Below, piece after piece: positions 37,205 to 45,165 of a stretch of 64,000 nucleotides of DNA (position 1 is the stretch's first letter; the number at the start of each line of letters is the position of its first letter). The notes beneath the pieces were generated by a model. It saw nothing but the letters and a program-made list of their open reading frames with translations. It had not been told where the DNA came from and did no database searches. The translations under genes were made by a program, and so were the position numbers. The DNA lies in the NCBI RefSeq assembly GCF_052162025.1, contig NZ_CP197401.1, forward strand, positions 1,302,001 through 1,366,000, given 5' to 3'. This stretch comes from Methylobacter sp015476545. Its GTDB lineage: Bacteria > Pseudomonadota > Gammaproteobacteria > Methylococcales > Methylomonadaceae.

Positions 37205-38239
37205 TTACTGTGCTATCTGCCAAGTCAGTTCTTCATCGGCTTTCAGCGGCGTGATCGATACCGAATCATCGCCGTAAGCGGCCGGCACTTTCCAGGTGGT
37301 TTTTCTCAGGGTGATCGTGCCTGAATTTCTCGGCAAACGGTAGAAATCGGCGCCATGAAAGCTCGCAAAACCTTCCAGCTTGTCCAGCGCATCGGCCCGC
37401 TCGAAGACTTCCGCGTACAGTTCCAGCGCGGCATGGGCGCTGTAACAGCCCGCGCAGCCGCAAGCGGCTTCCTTCAACGAAGTCAGATGCGGGGCGCTGT
37501 CCGTGCCCAGGAAAAATTTCGGATTGCCGCTGGTGGCGGCGGCGACCAAAGCCTGGCGATGGTGTTCGCGTTTGATGATGGGCAGGCAGTAATGATGCGG
37601 CCGTATGCCGCCGGCCAGAAGGGCGTTGCGGTTGAACATCAGGTGTTGCGGCGTAATGGTGGCGCCAATGCGCGCGCCGGTCGATTGTACAAATTGCACG
37701 GCTTCCGCCGTTGTCACATGCTCGACCACAACGCGCAGTTCCGGGAAGTTTTTGACGATGTCGGCCAGAGCAGTATCGACGAACACCCGCTCCCGGTCAA
37801 AGATATCGCAAGCCTCATCGGTGACTTCGCCATGGATCAGCAAAGGCACATCGTGTTTTTCCATGGCTTCCAGCAGCGGGTAGGCGGCTTTGATATCGCT
37901 GATGCCGGCATCGGAGTGCGTCGTGGCACCGGCCGGATACAGTTTGAACGCCTGGACGTGTTCGCATTCGGCGGCCTTCCTGATTTCATCCGCCGTCGTC
38001 GCGCCAGTCAGGTATAGCGTCATCAGCGGCGTAAAATCCAGGTCCGCCGGTACAGCCTGCAGGATTTCCTCCCGATAGGCCAGGGCCTGCACCACGGTCA
38101 TCACGGGCGGTTTCAGATTGGGCATGATGATGGCGCGGGCGAATCGCCGTGCGGTATGCGGCATGACAGTTTTTAAAATCGCGCCGGTTCTGACATGCAA
38201 ATGCCAATCGTCGGGTTGTGTGATGGTTAATTTTTTCAT
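37205..38239 (-). CDS. pyrC: dihydroorotase (class II, PyrC)
   Basis: Zinc amidohydrolase that cyclises carbamoyl-aspartate to dihydroorotate in pyrimidine synthesis. The metal-binding WHLHVR motif lies at about residues 12-17. The carboxylated lysine region is in QAFKLYPAGATT, and LLIHGE and VVEHVTT supply further His ligands. The C-terminal catalytic Asp is in FLGTDSAPH. I start at the ATG at 38239 (MKKLTITQPDDWH), which aligns with the family. An ATG at 38251 would add four residues. The 344-residue length matches E. coli PyrC. Confidence 0.95.
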   Translation of the reverse strand: MKKLTITQPDDWHLHVRTGAILKTVMPHTARRFARAIIMPNLKPPVMTVVQALAYREEILQAVPADLDFTPLMTLYLTGATTADEIRKAAECEHVQAFKLYPAGATTHSDAGISDIKAAYPLLEAMEKHDVPLLIHGEVTDEACDIFDRERVFVDTALADIVKNFPELRVVVEHVTTAEAVQFVQSTGARIGATITPQHLMFNRNALLAGGIRPHHYCLPIIKREHHRQALVAAATSGNPKFFLGTDSAPHLTSLKEAACGCAGCYSAHAALELYAEVFERADALDKLEGFASFHGADFYRLPRNSGTITLRKTTWKVPAAYGDDSVSITPLKADEELTWQIAQ

Positions 38240-38347
38240 TCTGGATGTCATCTTTCTGTAAAATAGGCAATTATTTTATAGGAAGGACCTTGAAAAACTA
38301 AGACTGTCCCCTATTTTGGGTATTATTTTTTGTTATCGGAGGGGCTA

Positions 38348-38626
38348 ATGCCAATTTACGAATATCAATGTCAAGCGTGCGGTCATGAACATGAAGCTTT
38401 GCAAAAACTCAGCGACGCGCCATTAATCAACTGCCCGGCCTGCAGTCAACCGGAGCTCATGAAAAAGATTTCAGCGGCCGGATTCCGACTGAAAGGCGGC
38501 GGCTGGTATGAAACCGATTTTAAAAGCGGCAACAAGAAAAACGTAGCAGGCGAGAGCGGCAGTTCCAGCGCCAGCGCGCCCAGTGTCGCCAGTTGCTGCG
38601 GCGGAGGCTGCAAGACCAGTCATTAG
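38348..38626 (+). CDS. FmdB-family zinc-ribbon regulatory protein
   Basis: A 92-residue protein starting MPIYEYQCQACGHEHE, with two CxxC pairs (CQAC, CPAC) forming the zinc ribbon and a Gly/Ser/Cys-rich tail (SCCGGGCKTSH). FmdB-type proteins often precede aspS in proteobacteria, as here with a 69-base gap, so co-transcription is likely. Function is unknown beyond metal binding. The upstream in-frame ATG at 38330 was rejected because the family begins MPxYEY, and a GGAGGGG ribosome site sits directly before 38348. Confidence 0.85.
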   Translation: MPIYEYQCQACGHEHEALQKLSDAPLINCPACSQPELMKKISAAGFRLKGGGWYETDFKSGNKKNVAGESGSSSASAPSVASCCGGGCKTSH

Positions 38627-38695
38627 AAACCGGCTTGCATCTGCCAGTCTAAGCACGTAATATCGACAAATTTTTTGGATTAACAGAGAAAACTT

Positions 38696-40480
38696 ATGCG
38701 TACCCACAAATGTGGAGAATTAAACAAAAAACATTTAGCCGAAACGGTTGAATTATGCGGCTGGGTTCACCGCCGCCGGGACCATGGCGGGGTTATTTTT
38801 ATCGATCTGAGAGACCGCGCCGGTCTGGTGCAAGTCGTATTTGATCCTGATTCTCCCGAAACTTTCGCGGTCGCCGAAAGTGTACGCAGCGAATATGTTT
38901 TAAAAGTCAACGGGATCGTGCGCGATCGTCCCGAGGGCACGATTAATCCGAACATGAGCACCGGTGAAATAGAGGTGCTGGCTACCGGCGTGGAAGTGCT
39001 GAACGAATCCGAAACGCCGCCTTTCCCGATCGAGAGCGACATCGAAGTCAACGAGGAAATGCGTCTGCGCTACCGCTACATCGATCTGCGCCGCACGTCC
39101 ATGCAGGAAAAAATGCGCGTGCGCCGCGATGTCACGCGCACGTTGCGCAATTTCCTCGATGACCACGAGTTCTTCGAGATCGAAACGCCTTACCTGACCA
39201 AAGCCACGCCCGAAGGTGCGCGCGATTACATCGTGCCCAGCCGTACGCATGAAAACGCCTTTTTTGCCTTGCCTCAGTCGCCGCAGCTTTACAAGCAGAT
39301 ACTGATGGTTTCCGGCATGGACCGCTATTATCAGGTCGTGCGCTGCTTCCGCGACGAGGACCTGCGTGCAGACAGGCAACCTGAATTTACCCAGCTCGAT
39401 ATCGAGACCTCTTTCATGGACGAAAACGAGATCATGGAAATCATGGAAGAGATGATCCGTCAGCTGTTCGCCAAGGTTAGCGGCGTGCAACTCGATGCGA
39501 CTTTCCCGCGCATGACTTATCAGGAAGCCATGTCCCGGTTCGGCGTGGACCGCCCTGATTTGCGTATTCCGCTGGAACTGGTCGACATCGCTGAAGAAAT
39601 GAAAGATGTCGATTTCAAAGTCTTCTCGGGCCCGGCCAACGATCCGAAAGGCCGCGTCGTGGCCATGCGCCTGCCTAACGGCGGCGACTTGAGCCGCAAG
39701 GACATCGAAGACCTGACCAAATTCGTCGGCATCTACGGTGCCAAAGGTCTGGCTTATATTAAAGTTAACGACCGCAATGGCGGCATTGACGGCTTGCAGT
39801 CGCCGATCGTCAAATTCGCGCCGGCCGAAGTCTGGGAAAAAGTGCTGACCAAAACCGGCGCGCAAACCGGCGACCTGATTTTCTTCGGCGCCGACAAGGC
39901 CAGCGTCGTCAACGAAGCGATGGGCGCGTTGCGCGTCAAGCTTGGCCACGACCTGAACATGCTGGAAGGCGAGTGGAAACCGGTCTGGGTGGTCGATTTC
40001 CCGATGTTCGAATGGGACGACAAGAACCAGCGCTGGGCCGCGATTCACCATCCGTTCACGGCGCCAAGCTGCGCGGCTGAAGAATTGCTGGCCAATCCCG
40101 GCACGGCGCTGTCGCGCGCTTATGACCTGGTATTGAACGGCACCGAAGTCGGCGGCGGTTCGATCCGTATCAACCGCCCGGCCATGCAGCAGACCGTATT
40201 TAAAATATTAGGTATCGACGATAACGAAGCCAGAGAAAAATTCGGCTTCCTGCTCGATGCTTTGAAATACGGCGCGCCGCCGCATGGCGGACTGGCGTTC
40301 GGGCTGGATCGTCTGGTCATGCTGATGACCGGCTCGCATTCGATCCGCGACGTGATTGCCTTCCCTAAAACGCAGTCAGCGGCCTGTCCATTAGTCAACG
40401 CACCGGCTCCCGTCGATGATACGCAGCTGCGCGAGCTGGGCATCCGCTTGTTGAAACCAACTGCCGCCAAGGCGTCTTAA
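38696..40480 (+). CDS. aspS: aspartate--tRNA ligase
   Basis: Class II aminoacyl-tRNA synthetase, 594 residues. The N-terminal OB fold binds the anticodon (CGWVHRRRDHGGVIFIDLRD). Catalytic motif 2 (RCFRDEDLRADRQPEF) and motif 3 (GLAFGLDRLVML) are complete. The bacterial GAD insertion domain is present at about 310-420. Codon use is GC-rich at third positions compared with the first 36 kb, which fits high expression. Upstream is the FmdB-like gene and downstream a pair of hairpins. Confidence 0.97.
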   Translation: MRTHKCGELNKKHLAETVELCGWVHRRRDHGGVIFIDLRDRAGLVQVVFDPDSPETFAVAESVRSEYVLKVNGIVRDRPEGTINPNMSTGEIEVLATGVEVLNESETPPFPIESDIEVNEEMRLRYRYIDLRRTSMQEKMRVRRDVTRTLRNFLDDHEFFEIETPYLTKATPEGARDYIVPSRTHENAFFALPQSPQLYKQILMVSGMDRYYQVVRCFRDEDLRADRQPEFTQLDIETSFMDENEIMEIMEEMIRQLFAKVSGVQLDATFPRMTYQEAMSRFGVDRPDLRIPLELVDIAEEMKDVDFKVFSGPANDPKGRVVAMRLPNGGDLSRKDIEDLTKFVGIYGAKGLAYIKVNDRNGGIDGLQSPIVKFAPAEVWEKVLTKTGAQTGDLIFFGADKASVVNEAMGALRVKLGHDLNMLEGEWKPVWVVDFPMFEWDDKNQRWAAIHHPFTAPSCAAEELLANPGTALSRAYDLVLNGTEVGGGSIRINRPAMQQTVFKILGIDDNEAREKFGFLLDALKYGAPPHGGLAFGLDRLVMLMTGSHSIRDVIAFPKTQSAACPLVNAPAPVDDTQLRELGIRLLKPTAAKAS

Positions 40481-40495
40481 CCGCCTTGTCCACTA

Positions 40496-40577
40496 TTTTG
40501 CCTCCGCCCAAAATAATGCGGCGGAGACAAAACTTATACCCAGAACGAAGTGTCTTATAAAGTTAAGCACTTCGTTC
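40496..40577 (+). terminator. double hairpin after aspS
   Basis: Two consecutive stems follow aspS. The first is 40496-40508 with 40520-40532 (13-base arms, one mismatch, flanked by TTTT and AAAA). The second is 40543-40552 with 40568-40577 (10-base perfect arms). Neither has a canonical T tract on the plus strand, so the pair may act as terminator plus processing stem before nadA. Confidence 0.5.
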
Positions 40578-40630
40578 CCTCGTGTCCGTGGTGAATTACC
40601 AAGTTATTCTCTGTTAAGGGTTGTCTTCAA

Positions 40631-41728
40631 ATGACCGATACTGCATTACCGATTCAAGATTACGCATTGCTCAGCGACGAGGAATGCGATGCGCGCATTG
40701 TCGCGGCCAAGGAAAAGTTAGGCAAACGCTGTGTTATTCTCGGCCACCATTATCAGCGCGATGAAGTCTTCAAACATGCCGATCTGACCGGCGACTCATT
40801 GAAGCTGTCCAGGGAAGCAGCCCAGTCTGATGCCGAATACATCGTATTCTGCGGCGTGCATTTCATGGCCGAAGTTGCCGATATCCTGTCCAGGCCCGAA
40901 CAGATCGCCATTTTGCCGGATATGGCGGCGGGCTGTTCCATGGCCGATATGGCTAACCTGATCAAGGTGCAGAAATGTTGGAACGAGCTGGCGGAAGTGC
41001 TGGATGTGGAATCTCAGGTTACACCCGTAACTTACATTAACTCGGCAGCCGATCTGAAAGCCTTCTGCGGCGAGCATGGCGGCATTGTTTGCACCTCTTC
41101 GAACGCGCAGAAAATTCTGGAATGGAGCTTTGCGCGCCGGGAGAAAATCCTGTTTTTCCCGGACCAGCATTTAGGCCGCAACACCGGCTACCGGATGGGC
41201 ATTCCGCTGGAGGAAATGGTCGTCTGGGATTTCACCAAGCCGATGGGCGGGCTGACAGTCGAGCAGATCCGCAATGCCAAAATGATCCTGTGGAACGGTT
41301 ATTGCTCCGTGCACCAGGCATTTCAGCCGGAACATATCGATAATTTCCTGAAGCGTTATCCTGAAACGAAGGTGATTTCGCATCCCGAAGCCTGTTTTGA
41401 AGTCTGCCAGAAATCCGATTACATCGGTTCTACGGAATACATTCTCAAGACTGTGCGTGAAGCCGAGCCGAACACCCGCTGGCTGGTCGGAACGGAATTG
41501 AACCTGGTCAATCGCCTGAGCGAGGAATGCAAAGCGCAGGGCAAAAACGTGCATTTCATGTCGCCCATGCTGTGCATGTGTTCGACCATGTTCAGAACCG
41601 ATCCTCAGCATCTGGCCTGGGTGCTGGAAAATCTGGCGGCCGGCCATGTCGTCAACCAGATCTCCGTGCCGGCCAATATCGCCAAGCTGGCTAAAAAAGC
41701 GCTGGACGATATGCTGGCTATAAAATAG
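40631..41728 (+). CDS. nadA: quinolinate synthase NadA
   Basis: [4Fe-4S] enzyme condensing iminoaspartate with dihydroxyacetone phosphate to quinolinate in de novo NAD synthesis. The 365 residues contain the HHYQRDEV motif near residue 40, a cluster Cys in VFCGVHFMAE, SHPEACFEV, and the C-terminal MLCMCSTMFR cluster motif. It ends a block of core genes. The DNA beyond it is mobile-element debris and a GC-rich accessory block. Confidence 0.97.
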   Translation: MTDTALPIQDYALLSDEECDARIVAAKEKLGKRCVILGHHYQRDEVFKHADLTGDSLKLSREAAQSDAEYIVFCGVHFMAEVADILSRPEQIAILPDMAAGCSMADMANLIKVQKCWNELAEVLDVESQVTPVTYINSAADLKAFCGEHGGIVCTSSNAQKILEWSFARREKILFFPDQHLGRNTGYRMGIPLEEMVVWDFTKPMGGLTVEQIRNAKMILWNGYCSVHQAFQPEHIDNFLKRYPETKVISHPEACFEVCQKSDYIGSTEYILKTVREAEPNTRWLVGTELNLVNRLSEECKAQGKNVHFMSPMLCMCSTMFRTDPQHLAWVLENLAAGHVVNQISVPANIAKLAKKALDDMLAIK

Positions 41729-41927
41729 TGGTTAGTTTAATCAGCTGGAGCTACTCATCGACGCCTGATTGAAATTGTGAATTCAAATGCGCCATTGAAG
41801 GCGTAAAGGCGCCGATGACTTCGCTGAATAAATTCCGCCGTAATCGATAGCCATTGCTGATCATGCCGCCGCTCAACAGGCTGTCTTGGCTGAATTTTTA
41901 GAACAACTTGGCGATTAGTCTGCCTAA

Positions 41928-42110
41928 GCTGTTAGGCGTGGCGTCAAGGTTCGATTCATCATCGCAGCCGATTTAATGCTGCAACTGGCAACGGCCAAAA
42001 AACAAGAGGGCTTGGATGCCTACCTGAAACGCAGCCTACTTGGCTCGAAGCTGCTTACTGGACCAGAAATCCACATTTTTTCGGCTAATGCGACAGAACC
42101 GTCATCATGA
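41928..42110 (+). pseudogene. istB: internal fragment of an IS21-family IstB-type ATPase
   Basis: Sixty codons after an in-frame stop encode an unmistakable IstB core fragment (VKVRFIIAADLMLQLATA, then KKQEGLDAYLKRSLLGSKLL). At the point where IstB should continue IIDEIGYLP the sequence switches to unrelated TGPEIHIF and stops. The Walker A region and the whole C-terminal half are missing. The relic sits between nadA and the GC-rich block, just before the end of the pchF-like gene. It therefore marks an old IS21-type insertion at this boundary. The 199 bases before it show no gene. Confidence 0.75.
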
Positions 42111-42118
42111 TTTTCCGC

Positions 42119-43675
42119 TTACGTGTCCAGGTCGATACCCGATTTGCCCGGCGCCAGGATATTGTTCGGATCGAGCGCGCGCTTGAGGGTCTTGTTGATC
42201 TCGCGCTGCACCGGACCATAGCTGTCGGCGACGCGGTTCATGAACGCGGTGTTTACCCGATAGACGCCGTAGCCGTTTTTTTCGAACTCGTCCAGCAGTT
42301 CGGCGAAGCAGTCGTGGGCGCGCTTCATCTCCTCCTCATCGGTACGATTGAACAGCACATCGATGATATGGTGCATGGCGCGCTGGGTGACGATGAATTC
42401 CCCGACATAATCCAGACCGTGCTTGTTGAGGATTTGGGTCGCCAGCTCGACCTGCTTGAGCGTCTCCGAGCCCCTGGCCTGGCTCACCGGCGCAAACCAC
42501 ATGGAACCGCCGCCGCCACGCCAGTTGTACAGACCGAATTCGGTCAGGGTCATGTTGCCGCGCATGAGGTCCGCCCGATACTTGAACGCCGGGTCGCTGC
42601 CGGCCTGCTCCTCGGTGACGATCTCGCCCTTGCCGGATTCCTGAACCAGTTCGGTGACGATCTTCCAGTTGATGTCGACATGCGCCTGCGTGCCGTACAG
42701 GGCGCCATAGACGGTCCAGGCCCCGATCTTGCGCTCGTCGCGGATGCGTTGGATGATCTCTTTTGAGGTCGCACCTTTGTCCGTGGTGTAGTCGGAGCGG
42801 CGCACAATGGCGCTGGCCTCGTAGAGCGTGCCGACGAACACCACGCCGTTGGGAATGATGCCGTTGATGCTCAACGGGCGGAACAGCTCCACCAGGTCCG
42901 CTATGTCCTCGTCCTTCTGATACTTGACCGCGAACGGCTTGAAGACATCCGGCTGCGGCATCAGCCAGAGGCCCATCTTGGTCACGATGCCGAAATTGGA
43001 CTGCGTGAAGATGCCGTCCAGATACGGGCCGTAGCCCCATTTGAACACCTGCCAGGTATTGGAGCCCTTGACGCCACCCATGGCCGTGCGCAGCACTTTG
43101 CCATTGGCCAGCACCACTTCCATGCCGCACTGGAACAGGAAGTGCTCGGCATAGGGCGTGTAGCCTACGCCGCGGTCCAGGGTATTGCCGACAGGACCTA
43201 CGATGGCCGACGGCGCCGGCGGGTCGACCCACAGCTTGTAGCCTTTTTCCTTGATGTAATCGACCAGTTGCTGGTAGGTCACGCCCGGCTCGACCAGGGC
43301 AGTGCACAGCTCCGGATCGACATCGATGATCTTGTTCATCTTCTTCAGATCCAATATCACCTGCCCCCGGTGGTGGGGCGCGGACGAGCCGTAGCCCAGG
43401 TTGTGGCCGGTGGACACAGTCCACACTGGGATCTTGTGCTCGTTGCAGATCGCCACGACGCCCTGCACCTGTTCCACGTTAGTGGCGATCAGCGCGGCGG
43501 AAGGCGCATGCTTGGCTTCCTCCACCGGCATCATGATCTTCATGTAGGGCACGAGCTGCTCGTCCTGGTCCAGGACGTTCCCGGCACCGAGCAGTTTACG
43601 GAACTTCTCGATGGCTTTTTGAAACTCTTGCTGCACAACTCCGCGCGGGAGTATGGCCTGGTTTGGTTCGGTCAT
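42119..43675 (-). CDS. pchF: p-cresol methylhydroxylase-type flavoprotein subunit (VAO family)
   Basis: Periplasmic FAD enzyme of the vanillyl-alcohol-oxidase family that oxidises the para side chain of 4-alkylphenols through a quinone methide. The PCMH FAD domain occupies residues about 30-260 (STGHNLGYGSSAPH, ALVEPGVTYQQL, GNTLDRGVGYTPY). The cap domain and C-terminus carry GYGVYRVNTAF and ALDPNNILAPGKSGID, both typical of PchF. Substrate could be p-cresol, 4-ethylphenol or eugenol-like. The LAPGKSG lysine sits where, from memory, PchF has arginine. There is no signal peptide; in known PCMH the flavosubunit joins the cytochrome subunit in the periplasm. It is last in the pchA-C-X-F row. Confidence 0.85.
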   Translation of the reverse strand: MTEPNQAILPRGVVQQEFQKAIEKFRKLLGAGNVLDQDEQLVPYMKIMMPVEEAKHAPSAALIATNVEQVQGVVAICNEHKIPVWTVSTGHNLGYGSSAPHHRGQVILDLKKMNKIIDVDPELCTALVEPGVTYQQLVDYIKEKGYKLWVDPPAPSAIVGPVGNTLDRGVGYTPYAEHFLFQCGMEVVLANGKVLRTAMGGVKGSNTWQVFKWGYGPYLDGIFTQSNFGIVTKMGLWLMPQPDVFKPFAVKYQKDEDIADLVELFRPLSINGIIPNGVVFVGTLYEASAIVRRSDYTTDKGATSKEIIQRIRDERKIGAWTVYGALYGTQAHVDINWKIVTELVQESGKGEIVTEEQAGSDPAFKYRADLMRGNMTLTEFGLYNWRGGGGSMWFAPVSQARGSETLKQVELATQILNKHGLDYVGEFIVTQRAMHHIIDVLFNRTDEEEMKRAHDCFAELLDEFEKNGYGVYRVNTAFMNRVADSYGPVQREINKTLKRALDPNNILAPGKSGIDLDT

Positions 43676-43688
43676 GGGGGGGACTCCT

Positions 43689-44276
43689 TCAAGTCTCGAT
43701 CGCGAAAGAAACGAAATGCCCGGTCAAAGGTGACTGCGCGGCATCGGCCGGCGGTGCCAGACCCGTTGGCGCGGAACCCCGCGAGGCAAGGGCGAGACCG
43801 AGGATCGCGGTCCACTGCCGCGAGTCGAGCCGGGCCGCCAGTTCTGAAGACGCCTGGTCGCCTAGCAGGCGATGACGGGATTGTCCAGGACTGGCCGAAT
43901 GATACCCCAGCCACGGTAAACGGGCGTCCGAGGCGCGCGCCAGCTCGACGATCAGCGTGGCACTGGCGTCATCGACCAGGCCGATGATCCGGATCGGCCG
44001 TCCGGAGCGCAGCAGCCGGGTGAAATCCTGCACGAAGCCCATGCCGAGATCCGTGCGTTGCATCCAAGGGCGTTTATCCGGCAATGCCGCGGCGATGCCC
44101 AGAAGGAAAGCCGACTGTTCGGCTTCGCCGCTGACCAGCACCAGGAGGGGGAGTGTCGATTGGGCCTGGGCACTGACCGCGTTATTGGCCAGGGACAGGC
44201 TCCAGCGCCCCAGGGTCATGCCGGCGAGACCGCCCAGGGCGATACCTTTGAGAATGAAGCGGCGCGAGACATTCAT
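43689..44276 (-). CDS. pchX: PchX-like exported protein with twin-arginine signal
   Basis: A 195-residue protein of unknown activity lying between the cytochrome and flavoprotein genes, the position of pchX in Pseudomonas pchACXF clusters. It starts MNVSRRFILKG, a twin-arginine export motif, with a hydrophobic stretch to about residue 33. No cofactor motif is seen in the mature part. I chose the ATG at 44276 because GAGGAG precedes it. The open frame extends to 44390 only inside the cytochrome gene. Its Tat signal suggests it may help export or flavinylation of the signal-less PchF, which is inference. Confidence 0.72.
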   Translation of the reverse strand: MNVSRRFILKGIALGGLAGMTLGRWSLSLANNAVSAQAQSTLPLLVLVSGEAEQSAFLLGIAAALPDKRPWMQRTDLGMGFVQDFTRLLRSGRPIRIIGLVDDASATLIVELARASDARLPWLGYHSASPGQSRHRLLGDQASSELAARLDSRQWTAILGLALASRGSAPTGLAPPADAAQSPLTGHFVSFAIET

Positions 44277-44286
44277 GGCAGACTCC

Positions 44287-44616
44287 TCATTTCTGCGGCG
44301 CTGCGGACTTGGACAGATAATCGGCGACGTCCTGCAAAGCCTTATCATCAATAAAAGCGGCCGAAAAGGACGGCATCGCCCCCCAGCCATGGCGGACCCA
44401 GGCGCTGATATACCCGGGCGTCAAGTGTCGGCCCTTGATTGCCGGGCCGACCCCGACGTCATGACAATAACCGCAGACCTTGGCGTAGACATCTTCCCCG
44501 CTTTCCCAGGTGCCGCCGTCTTTGGCGAAGGCAGAAGCCGAGAGCAAAGCGAGAGAAAGAACGGCGCAGGCTTTGAAAGTCCGCTGCACGCCTTGACGGG
44601 TCATCGATGAGGGCAT
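44287..44616 (-). CDS. pchC: p-cresol methylhydroxylase-type cytochrome c subunit
   Basis: Small exported cytochrome that accepts electrons from the PchF-like flavin. The 109 residues have a signal peptide (to about residue 31, SASAFA), a single CGYCH heme site at 48-52 and the segment VGVGPAIKGRHLTPGYISAWVRHG. The latter closely follows the PchC pattern, with the distal Met in GAMPSFSAAFIDD. The gene precedes pchX by 10 bases and pchF by about 600. Its presence separates this system from oxidase-type VAO enzymes, because electrons go to a c-type chain rather than oxygen. Confidence 0.87.
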   Translation of the reverse strand: MPSSMTRQGVQRTFKACAVLSLALLSASAFAKDGGTWESGEDVYAKVCGYCHDVGVGPAIKGRHLTPGYISAWVRHGWGAMPSFSAAFIDDKALQDVADYLSKSAAPQK

Positions 44617-44678
44617 GTCGTGCTCCTTATGGATAGTGGAAGGTTAACGGAAAGACACAGGTTGTCCTTCGCCAGCAC

Positions 44679-44970
44679 TCAGAACGGATAGGCACGCGGC
44701 GTATGCTGCACCGAAATCCAGTGCGTGGAAGTGAATTCATCGATAATCCACTCGCTGCCAAACCGTCCGATGCCGGAGTTTTTTCGCCGCCAAACGCCGC
44801 ATGAGCCTCGTCGCCCAACGACGTGTCGTTGGCGCAGGTCATGCCGGCCTCGACCGCTTGCGCAAAGCGCACGCCACGCTCTAGGTCGCCGCAGTAAACA
44901 GCGCTTGAGAGCCCGTAATCGGTCGCATTCGCGAACCGCAGCGCGTCGTCTTCATTCCTGGTACGCGCAC
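44679..44970 (-). pseudogene. 3-prime remnant of an aryl-aldehyde dehydrogenase (pchA-like), frameshifted
   Basis: Only the last 100 codons or so of an aldehyde dehydrogenase survive. The first part reads RNEDDALRFANATDYGLSSA, then LERGVRFAQAVEAGM and AAFGGEK. At 44791-44796 a run of six A (minus strand) replaces the seven needed. The continuation NSGIGRFGSEWIIDEFTSTHW and VQHTPRAYPF with its stop lies in the next frame. The first 380 or so residues, including the NAD site and catalytic Cys, are absent. It occupies the pchA position of a pchACXF cluster, so the p-hydroxybenzaldehyde dehydrogenase has been lost here. Either the single-base gap or the 5-prime truncation would inactivate it. Confidence 0.82.
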
Positions 44971-44972
44971 TT

Positions 44973-44999
44973 TGTAGGTGCAAATTTATTCGCACACAA
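44973..44999. repeat. short imperfect palindrome near the aldehyde dehydrogenase truncation point
   Basis: The sequence GTGCAAATTTATTCGCAC (one mismatch) with flanking bases forms a compact dyad exactly where the aldehyde dehydrogenase homology stops. It looks like the core of a short REP-type repeat. The 165 bases from here to the ftsH stop contain nothing I recognise. Confidence 0.35.
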
Positions 45000-45165
45000 C
45001 CTTTTTCGGCCTTCTCGTGCCTGTCCAAGAAACCCAACCAGCGCAATAGTTTCGCTCTAGCGCTTTTTGGCCGCAGCGGCCGCGTATAGCGCATCGTGCC
45101 GGCCCATCGCGCTCCTGCAAAACTGCGTTGTCGGCGCGGCCCCAGGCTCCGGAAAAGGCGGGCAC

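Noticed and set aside
38900..40051. 383-codon minus-strand frame opposite aspS
   Set aside because: It lies wholly antisense to a complete aspS and shows no family features. High third-position GC in aspS explains the open antisense frame.
42336..43424. Long minus-strand frame of 362 codons
   Set aside because: It overlaps the pchF-like gene in another frame of the same strand and reads as Arg/Gly/Ala-rich low-complexity protein, typical of a GC-rich shadow.
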